64,000 bases of DNA from Rhizopus sp. PT2906. Lineage: Eukaryota; Mucoromycota; Mucoromycetes; Mucorales; Rhizopodaceae. The stretch is taken from assembly GCA_025529335.1 (NCBI GenBank), contig JAMYHX010000086.1:51477-115476 (forward strand). Reading direction: 5' to 3'. How positions within the stretch are numbered: the stretch's first letter is position 1; every line of letters begins with the position of its first letter. This document shows, piece after piece, positions 32,164-44,776 of the stretch. Under the pieces are notes generated by a model. That model did no database searches. It was not told the DNA's origin and saw nothing but the letters and a program-made list of their open reading frames with translations. The translations under genes were made by a program, and so were the position numbers.

Positions 32164-33413
32164 TTATTCCTTATTTACAATTTCTTGTACCATCTCTAAA
32201 ATATCCTTGCCTTCATAACCCAAGAGTTTAGCTGCATGGATTAAAGCGCTGAGACTCTTCATGAATAATTGACGACCTGCTACCCTGTAATATTGTGTTT
32301 GTTCTATTCTATCACCTGGTGTCTGCGTCCCTGATTCTGGATAAGCGCCTGGGAAGCTTTCAGTGACTTGAAGCGATTCCATCTGAGGAGCTAGTCGAGC
32401 CATGGCTACCTTGGGTAATGGGTTGATGACGGTAGGTCGAGTGCTGGTCGACCCACGTGGTTGGGGAATCGAGGTTTGAAGAATCTGAGTGAGTTCGGAT
32501 AATGCGGCTGTGTGTGCGTCCATGAGGTTAGGGACACTAGGCACTGTAAACAGAGGATTGTAGGACTGGTCATATTCTTCATCAATCTCCTGTTGATTGA
32601 TTGTACTGAGGATACGACCTTTCTTTTGTTCGTCAGGTCCAGGCGTCAGTGTGCCAGGATCCTTACTCCATCTCGTATAATACTCATCTTCCGAGTCCTC
32701 TGTTTCTTCCTGATCTGCCTTTTGTTGGTTAAAGTTTGACCCTGTATCTTCTGTAGAACTTGCTTCATCCGAGGACCAATCCCCCCAGTAATCCTCTGGT
32801 GCTTCCTTACTCCCTTTACTACTCTAAATATACCCATTAGCCTCTTTCTCTCTCTCTCTCTCTTTTTTTTTTTTTTTCTCTTCTTCTTACATCAGGAGTA
32901 TCCATCGTAAATTCTCTTTTATGTCTCGTCACCTTGGTCAGAAAGATACGTTCGGCCTCTTCAAGCGTCCTTGACCAATTTTCAAATATATCCAACCATT
33001 CAGCATCGGACAATTCTTTAATATTATGATACTTTGCGTCTGACATGTCACCACTTCCATTCTCCAAGATAAGAATGACCACAAAGTGGCTCTTGTCTCT
33101 TTCAGCAAACTCGACAATAGCATGTAGTGTATCTGCGTCCATGCGCTTATAATAGACTTGTTTCTGGTACAGTTCGTCTGCGATATTGCCCTTTTCAGTC
33201 CAGACAGATTCGATCATTTGGGCACAATTGTCCTTTTGCCATTGATACCAGTCCTCATTTGGCAGAAACTGAGCTCGTTGGCGCAATGGTTGAGATGAGA
33301 AAGGAAGGAGTTCATGGTACTGGTGGTTTTGGATCTTGTCAAGTGCGGTGTAGGCTATAGAACGGACAATGTTCTCGTTGGCGTAATCGTCAATCGCTTC
33401 CATGGTTATTTTT
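32164..33413 (-). CDS. Uncharacterised acidic conserved-looking protein
   Basis: Two exons, 33413-about 32892 and about 32825-32164, nearly 395 residues. The start is MEAIDDYANENIVRS at 33413, preferred over the upstream in-frame ATG because the latter adds only a hydrophobic leader that reads like 5' UTR. The first half is a compact-looking alpha/beta region (FLPNEDWYQWQKDNCAQMI, DLHAIVEFAERDKSHFV-like). The middle is acidic and disordered (DSEDEYYTRW, TLTPGPDEQ). The end is helical (LFMKSLSALIHAAKLLGYEG). I do not recognise a family. The complex, non-repetitive sequence and spliced structure argue for a real gene. Confidence 0.65.
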
Positions 33414-36400
33414 AAGAGTATATAAAAAAATAAAGGGAAAAAAGAAAGTATATATGCCGTGTGAACCATTAAAAAATCAGCTCATTTGGGAAGTTTAATG
33501 CTCCCCAAATGTGTACACAAGTTATTGTTACTCAGAGAAAGGTCTTCTGATTCTTGAAGAAGCTTATCATAAAAGTAGGCGGTGGGTTCATTGGCTATTT
33601 CTTGAAAGAAAGAAAGAAAATGAAAAGGAAGAGTCTATGTTGTTTTATTATTGTTTTTCTTTGGTTGATGACAGATGGAGGAAAAGGGTTTGTTGAGACA
33701 AGATGAGGATTGGCAGCTGAGTTCCATTATAGATTAACCAGTGATCTACATGTCTCTATAAAGTTTAATTTTATGCATCATATTGTGGACGAAAAGGTGC
33801 GCTTAATACAAGTAAAAAGTATAGAATGACTGTTAGGCTCATATAGCTAAATGATGAATTATTTAAGATCCACAACTATGACTATTTACTTGGACGATTG
33901 CAGCCTTACAACACAGATAAGCTAATGTCTGATGAAACCTTGTTCATAATTGGTCAAGTTGGTACAAACTGTCATCGTATATGCAACTGGCTATTGATCA
34001 TTTACGGTGGCCATTCAAGCATTCCTATTACGACTGTTTTTGGTGTATATATATATATATATATACCCTCTTAGAATTGAAATAGGCAACGCATTTCTGT
34101 AGTCGCTTTTAGTCAAGATTTATAAATTTTTCCAACTTTGTTGACAATTTAGTCAAGGAAAAAACATTGCTGAGTCAAGGGATTGCCATCAATTATTGAT
34201 ATTTGAAGACTAACATTTGGACGAGGGTTATTATTGATCTGTGAAACATGTAATCCAAATCTTTTATAATCAAATAACAGCTAAAATCCAAAAAAAGGGA
34301 CTGTTAGATTATACATTTAATACACTAGTAATATTTTGATGACTTACGATATTCAAGCGGGCTTGTCTTTCAACAAAATCACATGGCTTCATTTTCAACA
34401 GTAATCATCTTTGAAAGAAGATATACGGTACCCGCTACTGTTACTGAGAGCCAGGGTTGAATGAATAGTATGATATCATAGTAGAAATAACTGTTTTATT
34501 CAACGATCCTACAGTCATTCCTCTTCATCATCTTCAATAGTATTATAGTGAACCTTATGATACTTAAAATTGTGTGGCAATTTATACGATTGTCTTTTTC
34601 AAGAGATCCAAAAATGAGAGAAATGGATGAAAATAGTACACTTTTTCATTTTATAATAACTTTTAATATTCAAAAGCTTTCTGAAGCGTGAATTATTGCC
34701 GATGTGACACAGACTACTCTAAACTTGTATTAGATCATTTTTACCTTTGAGGCTTTTGAAGTTTGAATAAAGTGTTTTAAAGGCATATCTTTGACACATT
34801 TTACAAAATTCTCTCTGTGGTCAAATAAGGTTTAAGAAGAAAGACAAATCCCACAAAAGTAGTTATTCTTTATCAATTAAAAGAATGCTTTTTGGAGAGA
34901 ATAAAAGTGTGCCTGAATAAATTCAAATTCCGGGCGAATAAAATCGAAATTTCGACTTTTACCTTCATGCTAGGTTATTTGGGTTAATTCTCAATTAAAT
35001 ATGATATATAAACATTTTCTTGGTTGCAAAGACATAAATCCAAGATGGTAAATTCACTGTGCTATGTATATGTACTTTTTTAAATATACTTTTTCTTTTA
35101 ATTGGTTTAAGTAGAGTTTTGCCTAAGCTTGTAATACTTTAAAACAAGCATATAGCACGAGTACGCTCAGCATAGTATTTGCAGGTATAAATATATGTAT
35201 ATCTATCTGATCGAAACGCTTTTATTATATTTAAATATAATTACTCTGTTATTTTTTGTTGATTTTACCTTATAATTGTAGAAATAACTAAAATTCAGTT
35301 TGGCTTGCTTTTGGCTAAATATGCCCTTTGGCTCAAAGAAAGATTATGCATATGTCGATCAATAAAAAAAAATAACGAGAGGATCTCTTAATAATTAAAA
35401 GTGGTCCAAGAATGAGTATTAGTTAACGATGGGGAAGGCAAGTAATGAAGGTTCACCACTCGTATTACAGGCGGATGACAGGCATACTACAGTAAGCTTC
35501 TATTCAAGCCAATTAAATAATCTCTAACAGAGATTTAGAGAGTGTAATACATCTCTATTGTTGTCTTCATTTTAATTCGTTAGATTTATTTCTTTTGTAC
35601 CTAAAATTGCTTTACTTGCCAATCTGTCTAAAAATAACGCAGGAGAATAAAAACTTAATAATGCCCAAAAAACGATGGTATAAAAAATGTTTTAGAACAC
35701 CTAAAAAACAAGCGTTATATTAGAAGCCGTACGTATTTTGATTTCGTTTACCCTAGATGTTGGATGATCAGGTTAGGACAATACATTATATAACACTAGA
35801 ATATATTACGAATGACAGACGTGAGTAGTATTGATGATAAAAGTACAACAATTTATAGCTACTTGGAGAAAATTTGAGAAAAAAGAGACAGTATACAAAA
35901 AGAAACTTGAATTATTTGCAGTTTGTATAAATAAACATCAAATTGTTGGTTTAAAGCATACATTGCAACAGATTTGGAGATTTTAGAGGAATTATCGCAA
36001 TTCGGGTAAAGACATACTTGTTCTTATCCTTCAAAAAGGAGAAATTAGCCAAAAGGAAGAAACCTACATAACGCTGGTATATGTTCATTCCAAAAAACAC
36101 ATGTAAAATATTCTTCTTTGCTTTATTTGATCAATGATTTTGTGAAATCGCAAAAGCTTTTTCTTGCAATCAATTGACTCTTCCATGTTTGTCCTTTTTA
36201 ATATAAATTGCGAAAAATAAAAAAATATATGATGGAAAGCACCGCTTGCAAAGCAACAAATCTAGGCTTATTGTCTCTCTTTATTTATTACCGTTTATGT
36301 ATTAGACTAATTTCTTATATTTTATGGAAATATAAATGTTCTAATGATTTGCTTTTATTTAATAAGCATGGGTGAATTGTAAATCATTATTATTATTATT

Positions 36401-36698
36401 ATGTGTTTCAAAATCCACATTTTAAGTAAAAGAAAAAGAAAATTATACGTTTATAATAAAGAATACCCTAAAATCATTTATCAAGTAAGGTTTAATAAAG
36501 AAATTAGATTGCTCGAGTCCAAGGTCTGTTGCCTCGGAAACCGAGTTTCCAGGTGAACAAAAGAAAGCAATTGTAATTCCGATCATGAGGATTGCCAAAT
36601 AAAGAGAGTTTTGCCTCACCTTTCGTATTCTTTTGTTACACGCAACAACTCCTTTACCTTTTTCTTTTTCTTTATTCTATTTTATTTTTATTGTGCAG
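33414..36698. other. 3.3-kb intergenic region with no supportable gene
   Basis: Long AT-rich stretch. One 50-odd-codon open frame at about 33870-34045 (plus) resembles nothing I know. An AT repeat lies at 34046-34065 and a TTA repeat at 36386-36402. At about 34905-34950 the wording AAAAGTGTGCC...TTCCGGGC is weakly like the ends of the IS630-type element at 6884-8153, too short to call. The final 60 bp are a pyrimidine-rich leader ending TTGTGCAG before the kinase start. Confidence 0.55.
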
Positions 36699-39031
36699 AT
36701 GAGCCATGTTAGTCATTCAGTGCCACCAGTGCAATTTTCAGACAAAACTGTGAGAAGGAGCAGATCAAGACATCAAGTCCAGCAGATTGGAAATTACGTG
36801 ATTTACAAAAAGACACTTGGTTCTGGTAGTATGGGCACAGTTAAGCTTGCAGAATCTCTTTCACCCAAGGATCATCAGTTGGTAAGATGGGTCATTTCAA
36901 AAAGAAAAGGTCTATTGAATGATTTTAATAGTATGGAGTCAAGATAATGCCCAAGATCAATCTCGATTTGCCAGTGGACGGGAACAGCAAAGATCCCAAG
37001 GATACGCCAAGAGAACGGGAGCAGAGAACAGTGAGAGAAATGGCGATTATGCATCTGTTGCGTCATCCAAATATATGTCAGTTGAAAGAATGGATCGTGT
37101 ATGGTGATCACTATTATATGTTTCTGGAATATATTGAAGGAGGGCAACTACTAGATTATATTATTGGTCATGGTAAATTACGTGAAAAGTTGGCAAGAAA
37201 GTTTGCGAGACAGATAGCTAGCGCATTAGGTAAATAACCATGGGAATGTGTAGATCTCTAATTAATGACTTTTTTTTTAGACTATTGCCATAGAAACTCT
37301 ATTGTTCACAGAGGTATTTGTATAGAATAAGGAGAAGATTAACAAAATTCATTATGTAAGAGTAGATTTGAAGATTGAGAATATCCTGTTGACAAACAAT
37401 GAAGAGATTAAAATCATTGACTTTGGACTTTCAAACATTTATTCACCACGTAAATTACTAAACACCTTTTGTGGTTCACTTTACTTTGCTGCACCCGAAT
37501 TATTACAAGCAAAGAACTATACAGGACCAGAAGTAGATGTATGGAGTTTCGGTGTTGTGTTATATGTCTTAGTATGTGGAAGAGTACCCTTTGACGATAC
37601 TAGCCTGCCTGCATTACATGAAAAAATTAAAGCAGGTCAGGTAGAATATCCAGATCATTTGAGTAGAGGTACAGATTACTATATTTGTATTAATACAATT
37701 ATCTCAGTTATGCATATGTAGAATGTGTTGATTTATTATCAAAAATACTCGTGGTTGATCCAAGAAAGAGAGAAACACTGTCTAACGTGATTCGTCATCC
37801 TTGGATGAACAAGGGCTATGACGAATTAGTATCCAATCACTTACCTCATCGTCAGCCGTTACATAAGATAGATAGACAGGTAGTACAGGGTATGCAAGGA
37901 TTTGGTCTAGGTCTTCCAGAAGAAATTGAACACAAATTGGAGCAAATTATCCGTTCACCTGAATATCAATATGCGGCCAAACAAATCGATCAAAATTACC
38001 AAGACAACCACAATAACACAGAAAGCAGTCAACAACAACAGCAACAACAGCAGCAACATAACTCTCTGACAAGATGGAGGAGAACAGTGTCTATTCGAAG
38101 AACAGCAAGTAGCTTGCATTCGAAACCCAGAGATGATCCACAATCATTACCAGCCATGTACGACCCTTTGATATCTATATATTATCTAGTAAAAGAAAGA
38201 AGAGAATTCGACGAAAAAATTCGTTTGTTGGAGAGCGAAGGATATCAATCACCCGTCCAATTGGGCAGATCAGCTAGTACATCTTTATCCAAATCCACAA
38301 AGGAGACTAATAGTTATTTGACACGACGAAAGACAGAACGTGTAGCACCTTCTCACACGCGACAAGTGTTTCAGCAACACAATGAGGAGGATTGGGCAGC
38401 ACCCACGAATCACAGTACGACTGTTCAGAAGAATAGCTCGAAATCAAGCAGCAATTTACTCAAGCGTAGTAAAAGCGCAGCCAAGAGATTGGGAGCCATA
38501 TTACCAACAAGAGGAGGCAGTCATGAATCCATTGAAGATGGGTCATTAAAGCAAAAGACGATGAATATACTGAGAACGAATTCAGTAGCGCATCGTAACA
38601 AGGAGAACAATAATAACAATAACACAGGACGATTCGTAGAAGAAACAGAAGGTAGGAAGAGCAAATCAGAGGACGTGTCTAACCCATCCTCAGTTACGAT
38701 ACCACCCAACATAAGCACATACCCCAAGAGTTTATTCAATTTTAATAGAAGACACTTGTTTAAAGTAACAGCAAAGGAAATGATTGAATATGTTGAAAGG
38801 ATACTTAGATGGAAGAATATATTTTACAAACAAGAAGAACCTTTTGTGTTTAAATGTGAAATACAAGATGAAGCTATAGAAAAGGAACATGTTGTATTCA
38901 GTTTGATGATATACCAAGCAAGATGGGCCAATGGTCGATTGGGTATTAAACTATTAGAGAATGAAAACACCAAGACGATCTCTATTTATCATGAAATATT
39001 AAACGAATTAGACTCTTTGATCAATAAATAA
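36699..39031 (+). CDS. KIN1: KIN1/KIN2 (PAR-1/MARK) type Ser/Thr kinase with KA1 domain
   Basis: Six exons, starting MSHVSHSVPPVQFSD at 36699. Kinase motifs in order: glycine loop LGSGSMGTVK, catalytic Lys in YGVKIMPK (created by splicing at about 36942), HRDLKIEN (across an intron), IDFGLSN, FCGSLYFAAPELL, VDVWSFGVVLY and HPWMNKGY. A Gln run encoded by CAA/CAG repeats lies at about 38028-38058, followed by a Ser/Arg-rich linker. The C-terminal 90 residues (FKVTAKEMIEYVERIL to NELDSLINK) fit the membrane-binding KA1 domain. KIN1/2 kinases act at the plasma membrane in polarity and exocytosis. The long linker shows several RS.S-type basophilic sites. Complete and apparently active. Confidence 0.92.
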
Positions 39032-39186
39032 ATCAAAGTGGTCCATTTTTTATATATCTAAACATACGTGTTACTTAGTTAACGCGCGTCTTGAACTGCG
39101 GGAAGCGAAAATATGTTTAACTCTCTTCTTCCCCCCCTCTCTCTCTCTTTCTCTTTTTTTTTTTTTCAAAAAGTGCAAAATTAACA

Positions 39187-41684
39187 ATGAAAGATCTAAC
39201 TGTCATTCTTCCCGAACAACGATTTCAGAATTGTGAATTATGTGAACAAGGGCAGTTCCTGAGCATTTATCGTCTTTCAGTTCGCCCTTCAATAGAATCG
39301 CGACCTGTACTCATACACGCCCACTACTCAGAAAGTCTTCAGACCTTACTTGCTCGTTTATGCGACGAATATCCAGCGATTTGGCAACAAAATACGGTGT
39401 ATTACTTTTATATGGATATGGGCGGTGTTTATCATCATGTGGAGGATGCAGCTTGGTTAAGAGATAAAGATCAATTGATTGTCACCACAATTGAAGATGC
39501 AGAACTATTCCCAAAACTCAATTTGATGGCTGGTAAGATATCTTGTTATTTGAAAATAACAACTTATCATTTTTCTAGTGCATGCAAGTCTTCGACCTCA
39601 TGTAGAACTAAGACCTCATCAAAAAGAAGGGGTTGAACGAATGATATTTATGGAGAAAGTGTATCGTGGAGGAATTCTTGCAGATGATGTAAAAAAAAAA
39701 AGTAATGTACAGGGAAATGTTTACTTATCATCTTGACAAGCTTAGATGGGACTAGGAAAGACGTTACAGACATTAACACTCATCCTCAGACAGCAACCGA
39801 GACTGAATGTTCATGCTCCTACCTTGATCGTCATACCCTCTATAGCAGTTGGGGAACAATGGGCAGATGAGATTAGATCAAAAACAGAGTTTGGAAGTAT
39901 TCCTTATTTTATTTATCAAGATGACAATAGCTACTTGCTCGATCGTAAGTGTGTTATCATGAACAGCTCTTGGTAATTAAACCTCTTCAATAGAGCCTGT
40001 GTTTCGAGTGGTGATCGTTACTTATGATCGTGTGAGAATGGAGTTCAAGAGATATATTAATGGTGACAACAATTGTCCTCTGTATAAAGTTGATTGGTAT
40101 AGGATTGTCTTGGATGAATCACATAAAGTGAGAACATTACGAACAATGTTGAGTGACGCAGTCTTACAGCTAAGAGGAAAATATAGATGGTGCTTATCTG
40201 GTACACCTATTCAAGTAGGCATGACATTTATTGAATATATATACAATGAATTCATTATTTATGTGTAGAACAATATAACCGAACTCTATCCTATATTCGC
40301 TTTCTTACAAGTGGACATCAATCAAAAGTTAAAAACAAACAAAAGTTATATGGCAGAACTACTTAAATTACACATGATTCGAAGAAACATTTCTATACTG
40401 CACACCGAATCTGTACTATTGCCTAGACAAGAAATAAGAATCACTTTGGAATTTACAGAATCAGAAAGAGCTTTGTATGACTACTTGGAGAAATTATTAT
40501 ATGATCAAATCGTAAAGAATCGTAGGCAGGGGGAAATGTACACAACCTTTGCCACAACTGCCATTCTGTACTTGAGACTAAAGCAAGTGTGTGGTCACCA
40601 TATGATCCTGCTGGATAAGTTTCCAGATCTGATTCCAATGGCTCAGGCTGGTGTTGAAAATGAAATCCTTGATGTGTTTAGGGAAGATGAAGAAGAATTG
40701 ATTAGAGAAAGAGTGTATAGTGAAGGCTTAACCGAATACGAACATGTTGTTGGATTGATGCAAAGTTATTAGTAAGCGTGTAAAAGAAAATGCAGAATGT
40801 ACTATTGGATAACTTAGACTGTACAATTAGCGAACAATTTGGCGATTTAGAAAATCAAGTGAATGTGACGCAGTTGCAAAAGCTGAAATTCATCAGGCAC
40901 TCGACCAAAGTGTCATGGTTAATTAATTTTCTGCAAAATATCATGGAAAATAATCCCACTGACAAGGTCGTAGTTGTTTCACAGGCAAGTCTATTCTGTA
41001 TTTATTGGTTATACCTGTGTTACTAAATGTTGTTGCAGTTTGTCGATCTTTTAAACAAGGTTGCTGAAGCCTTGAGCTATGCTAGAATCCCTCACCAATT
41101 ATGTAAGTCATTTTCTATAATCAATTGAATATATCTCATCTTTTTTTTTTATGTTGTAGATCATGGTGGTCTATCAAGCTATCGTCGTAAACAAGGATTA
41201 CAAATGTTTAATTATGATCCAAAGATGAGGGTCATGGTTATGTCATTGAAAGCAGGTGGAATTGGTTTAAACTTACAAAAGGCCAACCACATGGTTGTCA
41301 TGGACAGATGGTGGAACCCGGGTAACTTATAAGAAAAAACAAAAAGAAAAGGGGTGTAGAGAAAAGGTTATAGTAACACCTTTTAGTGTAGCTACTATGG
41401 ATCAGGCAGTTGCCAGAATTCACAGAATGACACAATCGAAGCAAACATACATTTATACAATTGTGATGAAGAATACAATCGAAGAGACCATCTTGGATGA
41501 TATTTTAACCAGAAAGGTAACTTATAAAGGATGCAGCATCTACACACACGGATTGACTCGTATATAGAATAAATTATTCCAAATGGTGGTAGAAACCGAC
41601 CAGAATGAAGCTGAAGAGGAAATTAGACCCGCGGAGCCTCAAGCAGATGCTGATGAAGAATTGGAACCTTTTATATACATATAA
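39187..41684 (+). CDS. SNF2-family DNA-dependent ATPase, RAD5/RAD16-like, with disrupted middle
   Basis: About ten exons. Helicase motifs: I DDMGLGKTLQTL (across an intron), II LDESHK (DESH, not DEAH), III LSGTPIQ, and in lobe 2 YHGGLSSYRRKQ, LKAGGIGLNLQKANHMVVMDRWWNPG and QAVARIHRMTQSK. The last exons end EELEPFIYI. RAD5/RAD16/HLTF-type enzymes carry a RING finger between the lobes; here only KENAECTI and LDNLDC remain, in different frames, and the frame is cut by TAG at 40770-40772. A phase-0 intron with a weak donor (gttgtt or gttgga, about 40743-40796) could restore the frame but removes the RING start. N-terminal HIRAN is not evident. Either a RING-less ATPase or a decaying gene. Confidence 0.75.
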
Positions 41685-41834
41685 AAGATGCATTGTAAGT
41701 AAATATTCAAACGATGAAAAAAGATGAATATCAATGATGTATATTATCGCTTTAAATAAGTTAAATATAAATATAAATATATATATAAAAATAAGTATGT
41801 ATAAAACATAAAAAGAGACGACCAGCGTTGACTA

Positions 41835-43368
41835 TTAGTGTGTAGTAGAAGTAGAAGTACTAGAGTAATCTTCTTGTCTTCCATAAGGATCATAAAAACG
41901 ATCTTGTTGCTGTGATTGTGGTTGCGCCCAATGAGAGTTATTCACTGGCATCTTTCCTCTTGCGCCCATCATGTATGGGTCTGCTGTATTATACACCGGT
42001 GGTTCTACAGAAGACTATAACGTTTATATAAGAAATTGCCCTTTTGGTGTATATCTGAAATAAATAAAAACTTACATTAGAAAAGTATACATTTGCACCA
42101 TTTGGATCATTTGTGGTATTATTCTGCTGGTAAGGTAGAAAGACATTGGATGAAGGGTGAACAATAGGTGGTGGAGGTGGTGGTGGTGGTGGCGGATAAG
42201 CGGCACCTAACGAGAAAGGATAAGCGTGATAGGGACCAAAGTCACGAGTGGGTGAATTTGGCATACTCGACGCAAATCTATGAGGCGGAGAAGCAAAGGC
42301 ATCTTCAGAGCCCTTAAAGCGAGTATGTGAGTCTGCGTAATGACCAGGACTACGGCCTCTAACGACAAGTGGGGCTGAATGACAGGTAGCGACACATATG
42401 GGCTCGCCTCTTGATAGATTAGCGTAGAGATCTACTACAATTTCGTAATATTGTTGTGCTGCACGCCTTTTGCCATTATTTGCTGTTGCTGTCTTGAACT
42501 GCAGTCGCTCAAAAGTGACAATGTTATGATTCGTTCCTACGGCTGCCAGATGAAGATTGCCACCTGCACGTACGGGTCGAGGCTGAGGAATCATCTGGGG
42601 TCCCTTATCACGTTTAGGTGTATGCTGTACCAGCTCAATCTTTTTATCGTGGTTGGCTACACGAGCATGGATGCCAATTGAGAAATAATCCACTGGAAGT
42701 ATTTCGCCCGTATCGGCCTTTCGCAACAAACAAGGTGCTTCTGGTCCTTGCAGCATATAATTTGTTCCATGCATATCAAAGGTTGCGCTGACCTGAAAAT
42801 AGTTGCGGCGATAACATGTCCAATCTAATTCTGCCTTAAAAAAGCCTCGATCCATTTTTGCATGAAGCTGAACCTTGTAACTAACATAAAGTTAATACGT
42901 CGGGGATAATGAAAAAAGTGGTGCTATATAATTTTTACTCGTTGGTTTGTTCAAGGTTACATAGTTCGTGAAGCTGCTTTGTTGATGAAAAAGAAGGTCC
43001 CATTTCAAACGAAAAGAACGATTCAGTTCTTCTTCTTCGAATAGGTCCTGCTGGGTTAGAGGGAAACGTCGTGGTTGAAAATCCTTCGGGCCTTGAAGGA
43101 AGTGTTTGATGACCGCGACGAATCAAGTCAGGAGGTACTGCCATCTTTTCTGCTGATGCTATTGTAGGTGAATGATGTTCCTGGGGACGAGGTGTCTCAG
43201 GTTCAGAGATAGACATGATACTACACTCATAAGTATCCTTAATATTTGACTCACATTAAAATGTTACCTTGGTTGCATTTGTGAAGACATGATCGATTCA
43301 GGACTTGGGGTATATTCAGTACCATGGTAAGTAAACGAAGGATTAGGTAAAGGCATAAAATTGGCCAT
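41835..43368 (-). CDS. Ndt80/PhoG-type transcription factor
   Basis: Four exons. Exon 1 (43368-about 43269) reads MANFMPLPNPSFTYHGTEY; exon 2 starts MSISEPETPRP after AG/T splicing; exon 3 carries the DNA-binding domain; exon 4 ends YSSTSTSTTH. The domain has DRGFFKAELDWTCYRRNYFQ, QVSATFDMHG, FKTATANNGKRRAAQQYY and SAPLVVRGRSPGHYAD, a full match in order to the NDT80/PhoG (p53-like Ig) fold shared with MYRF. In ascomycetes these factors control meiosis (Ndt80), phosphatase and protease production or heterokaryon death (VIB-1/XprG). A Pro run (GGT repeat, 42168-42195) follows the domain. Function here probably nutritional or developmental; not assigned. Confidence 0.9.
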
Positions 43369-44776
43369 GGTTGGTTACAAAGGAATGTATTCCAATAGCA
43401 GTAAACACGAGCAAAAAAAAAAAAGAGAAAGAAAAAAAAAAGAAAAATAAAATAAAATAAAAAACTCGGGAAAAAACACTTAGATTCTGAGCACATGATA
43501 AATAAAGACAGCTTATTTCTTTTATTCTTCTTTTATTCTTTTTTTTACTCTTCTCTAATAATTAATCAAGGATGTAGCTTATCTGTTGGTACGTGGTCAA
43601 ATATATGATAACTTGCATAGCAACATCAAATGTCGCCATGGAAACAAAACGATAGGAAAAGAAGAGAAAATAAAAAAGGAACCCCGCTGGAAAACACGTG
43701 AATTGTATTTATTTTAGTCTTGGGAATTTCAGCCAATTGCAAAAGGGAAAAAGTGCCATATTAGTTATTTTTTTAAACCATGCAGAATTTGCCAAGCTGT
43801 GTGCTGCTTGATATCGTGATTGGCTTGTTGAAAGTCTCCAAAGCTTAAACACGGGTTTTTCTTCCGCAAGCCTTTACCTTCCATATTTGGAGACTCTTGA
43901 AAATGCCACCAGACAACTTAAATCAAGACAGTTTAAAACCAGGAAGTTATTGACTCCATGTTTTCAAAGTTTGAGATACATTACAAATTCCCAAGACGCC
44001 CTCACTGGGAAAAGATGGGATTCTTTCGTCATAGTAAATCTACTAAAACGGGTTCACCAACCCCCGAATTTCGCTGTTATCACTAATTTTAAAAGAATCA
44101 GGTATGGTGTGCATCATTTAGTCCTTTGTTTCTCCTAGTGCTATTGTAAATTGAATAAACATCAAAGCTTTTAGAGTGTCTCACAATACACAGTTCAACC
44201 TGCATGGTTGCACAGCCGATCAATCACATAATCTGGATATGATCCAGCGCCTCTTTCTACCGAAATAGCAGTAGCCTGCGTAAAAAAAAAGTAGACAGTC
44301 TACAATAGACCTAGCAGTATTTACACTCGACATCTACCAGCGAATCTAAAGATGTTTGATCACCTCAATCACGGCAGCATTCCTGAACTCTCCTTTCAAA
44401 CACAATCTTGTAAACCACCAACAGCAACGCTGCTTACAATATCATGAAGCTATCGTGCGTTTTGCTTCAACTGATATCTGAGAATAGTTGCATCTCTTAC
44501 ATTCATTATCTGGAGACTGTCAACTCGTTGCGTTACTTTGTATACAACAACGATGTAAGCGAATTTTGCATGCAGTTGCGACGCTTTAAAGTCACTGACG
44601 TGTATAATGAGATAAATAGTAATAACACTGGATTGTGATATTGCAATCCACTATGCTTTCCGTCCTAAGTTGCAATGCAAAGCGGAGATTAAAATATATT
44701 TGACGGCTGTTTACCTGAAATTTTTTCCAAAATGAAAATGATCAGTCTTTTTTTTTCTCATTGTAGATCAACAATA
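43369..44776. other. Intergenic, divergent promoters of the Ndt80-type factor and NCL1
   Basis: 1.4 kb without recognisable coding content; open frames at 43887-44138 and 44444-44638 have no family features. An A/AAAT-rich tract (43430-43462) lies just upstream of the Ndt80-type start. Confidence 0.55.

Noticed and set aside
33870..34045. Short plus-strand open frame as a gene
   Set aside because: About 55 codons, no family features, no good start or splice context.
34905..34950. Possible solo end of the IS630-type element
   Set aside because: Only about a dozen scattered bases match, as expected by chance in AT-rich sequence.
43251..43496. Phe-rich minus-strand frame near the Ndt80-type gene start
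   Set aside because: It is an out-of-frame reading of exon 1 and an A/T-rich leader; the correct frame gives MANFMPLPNPSFTY.
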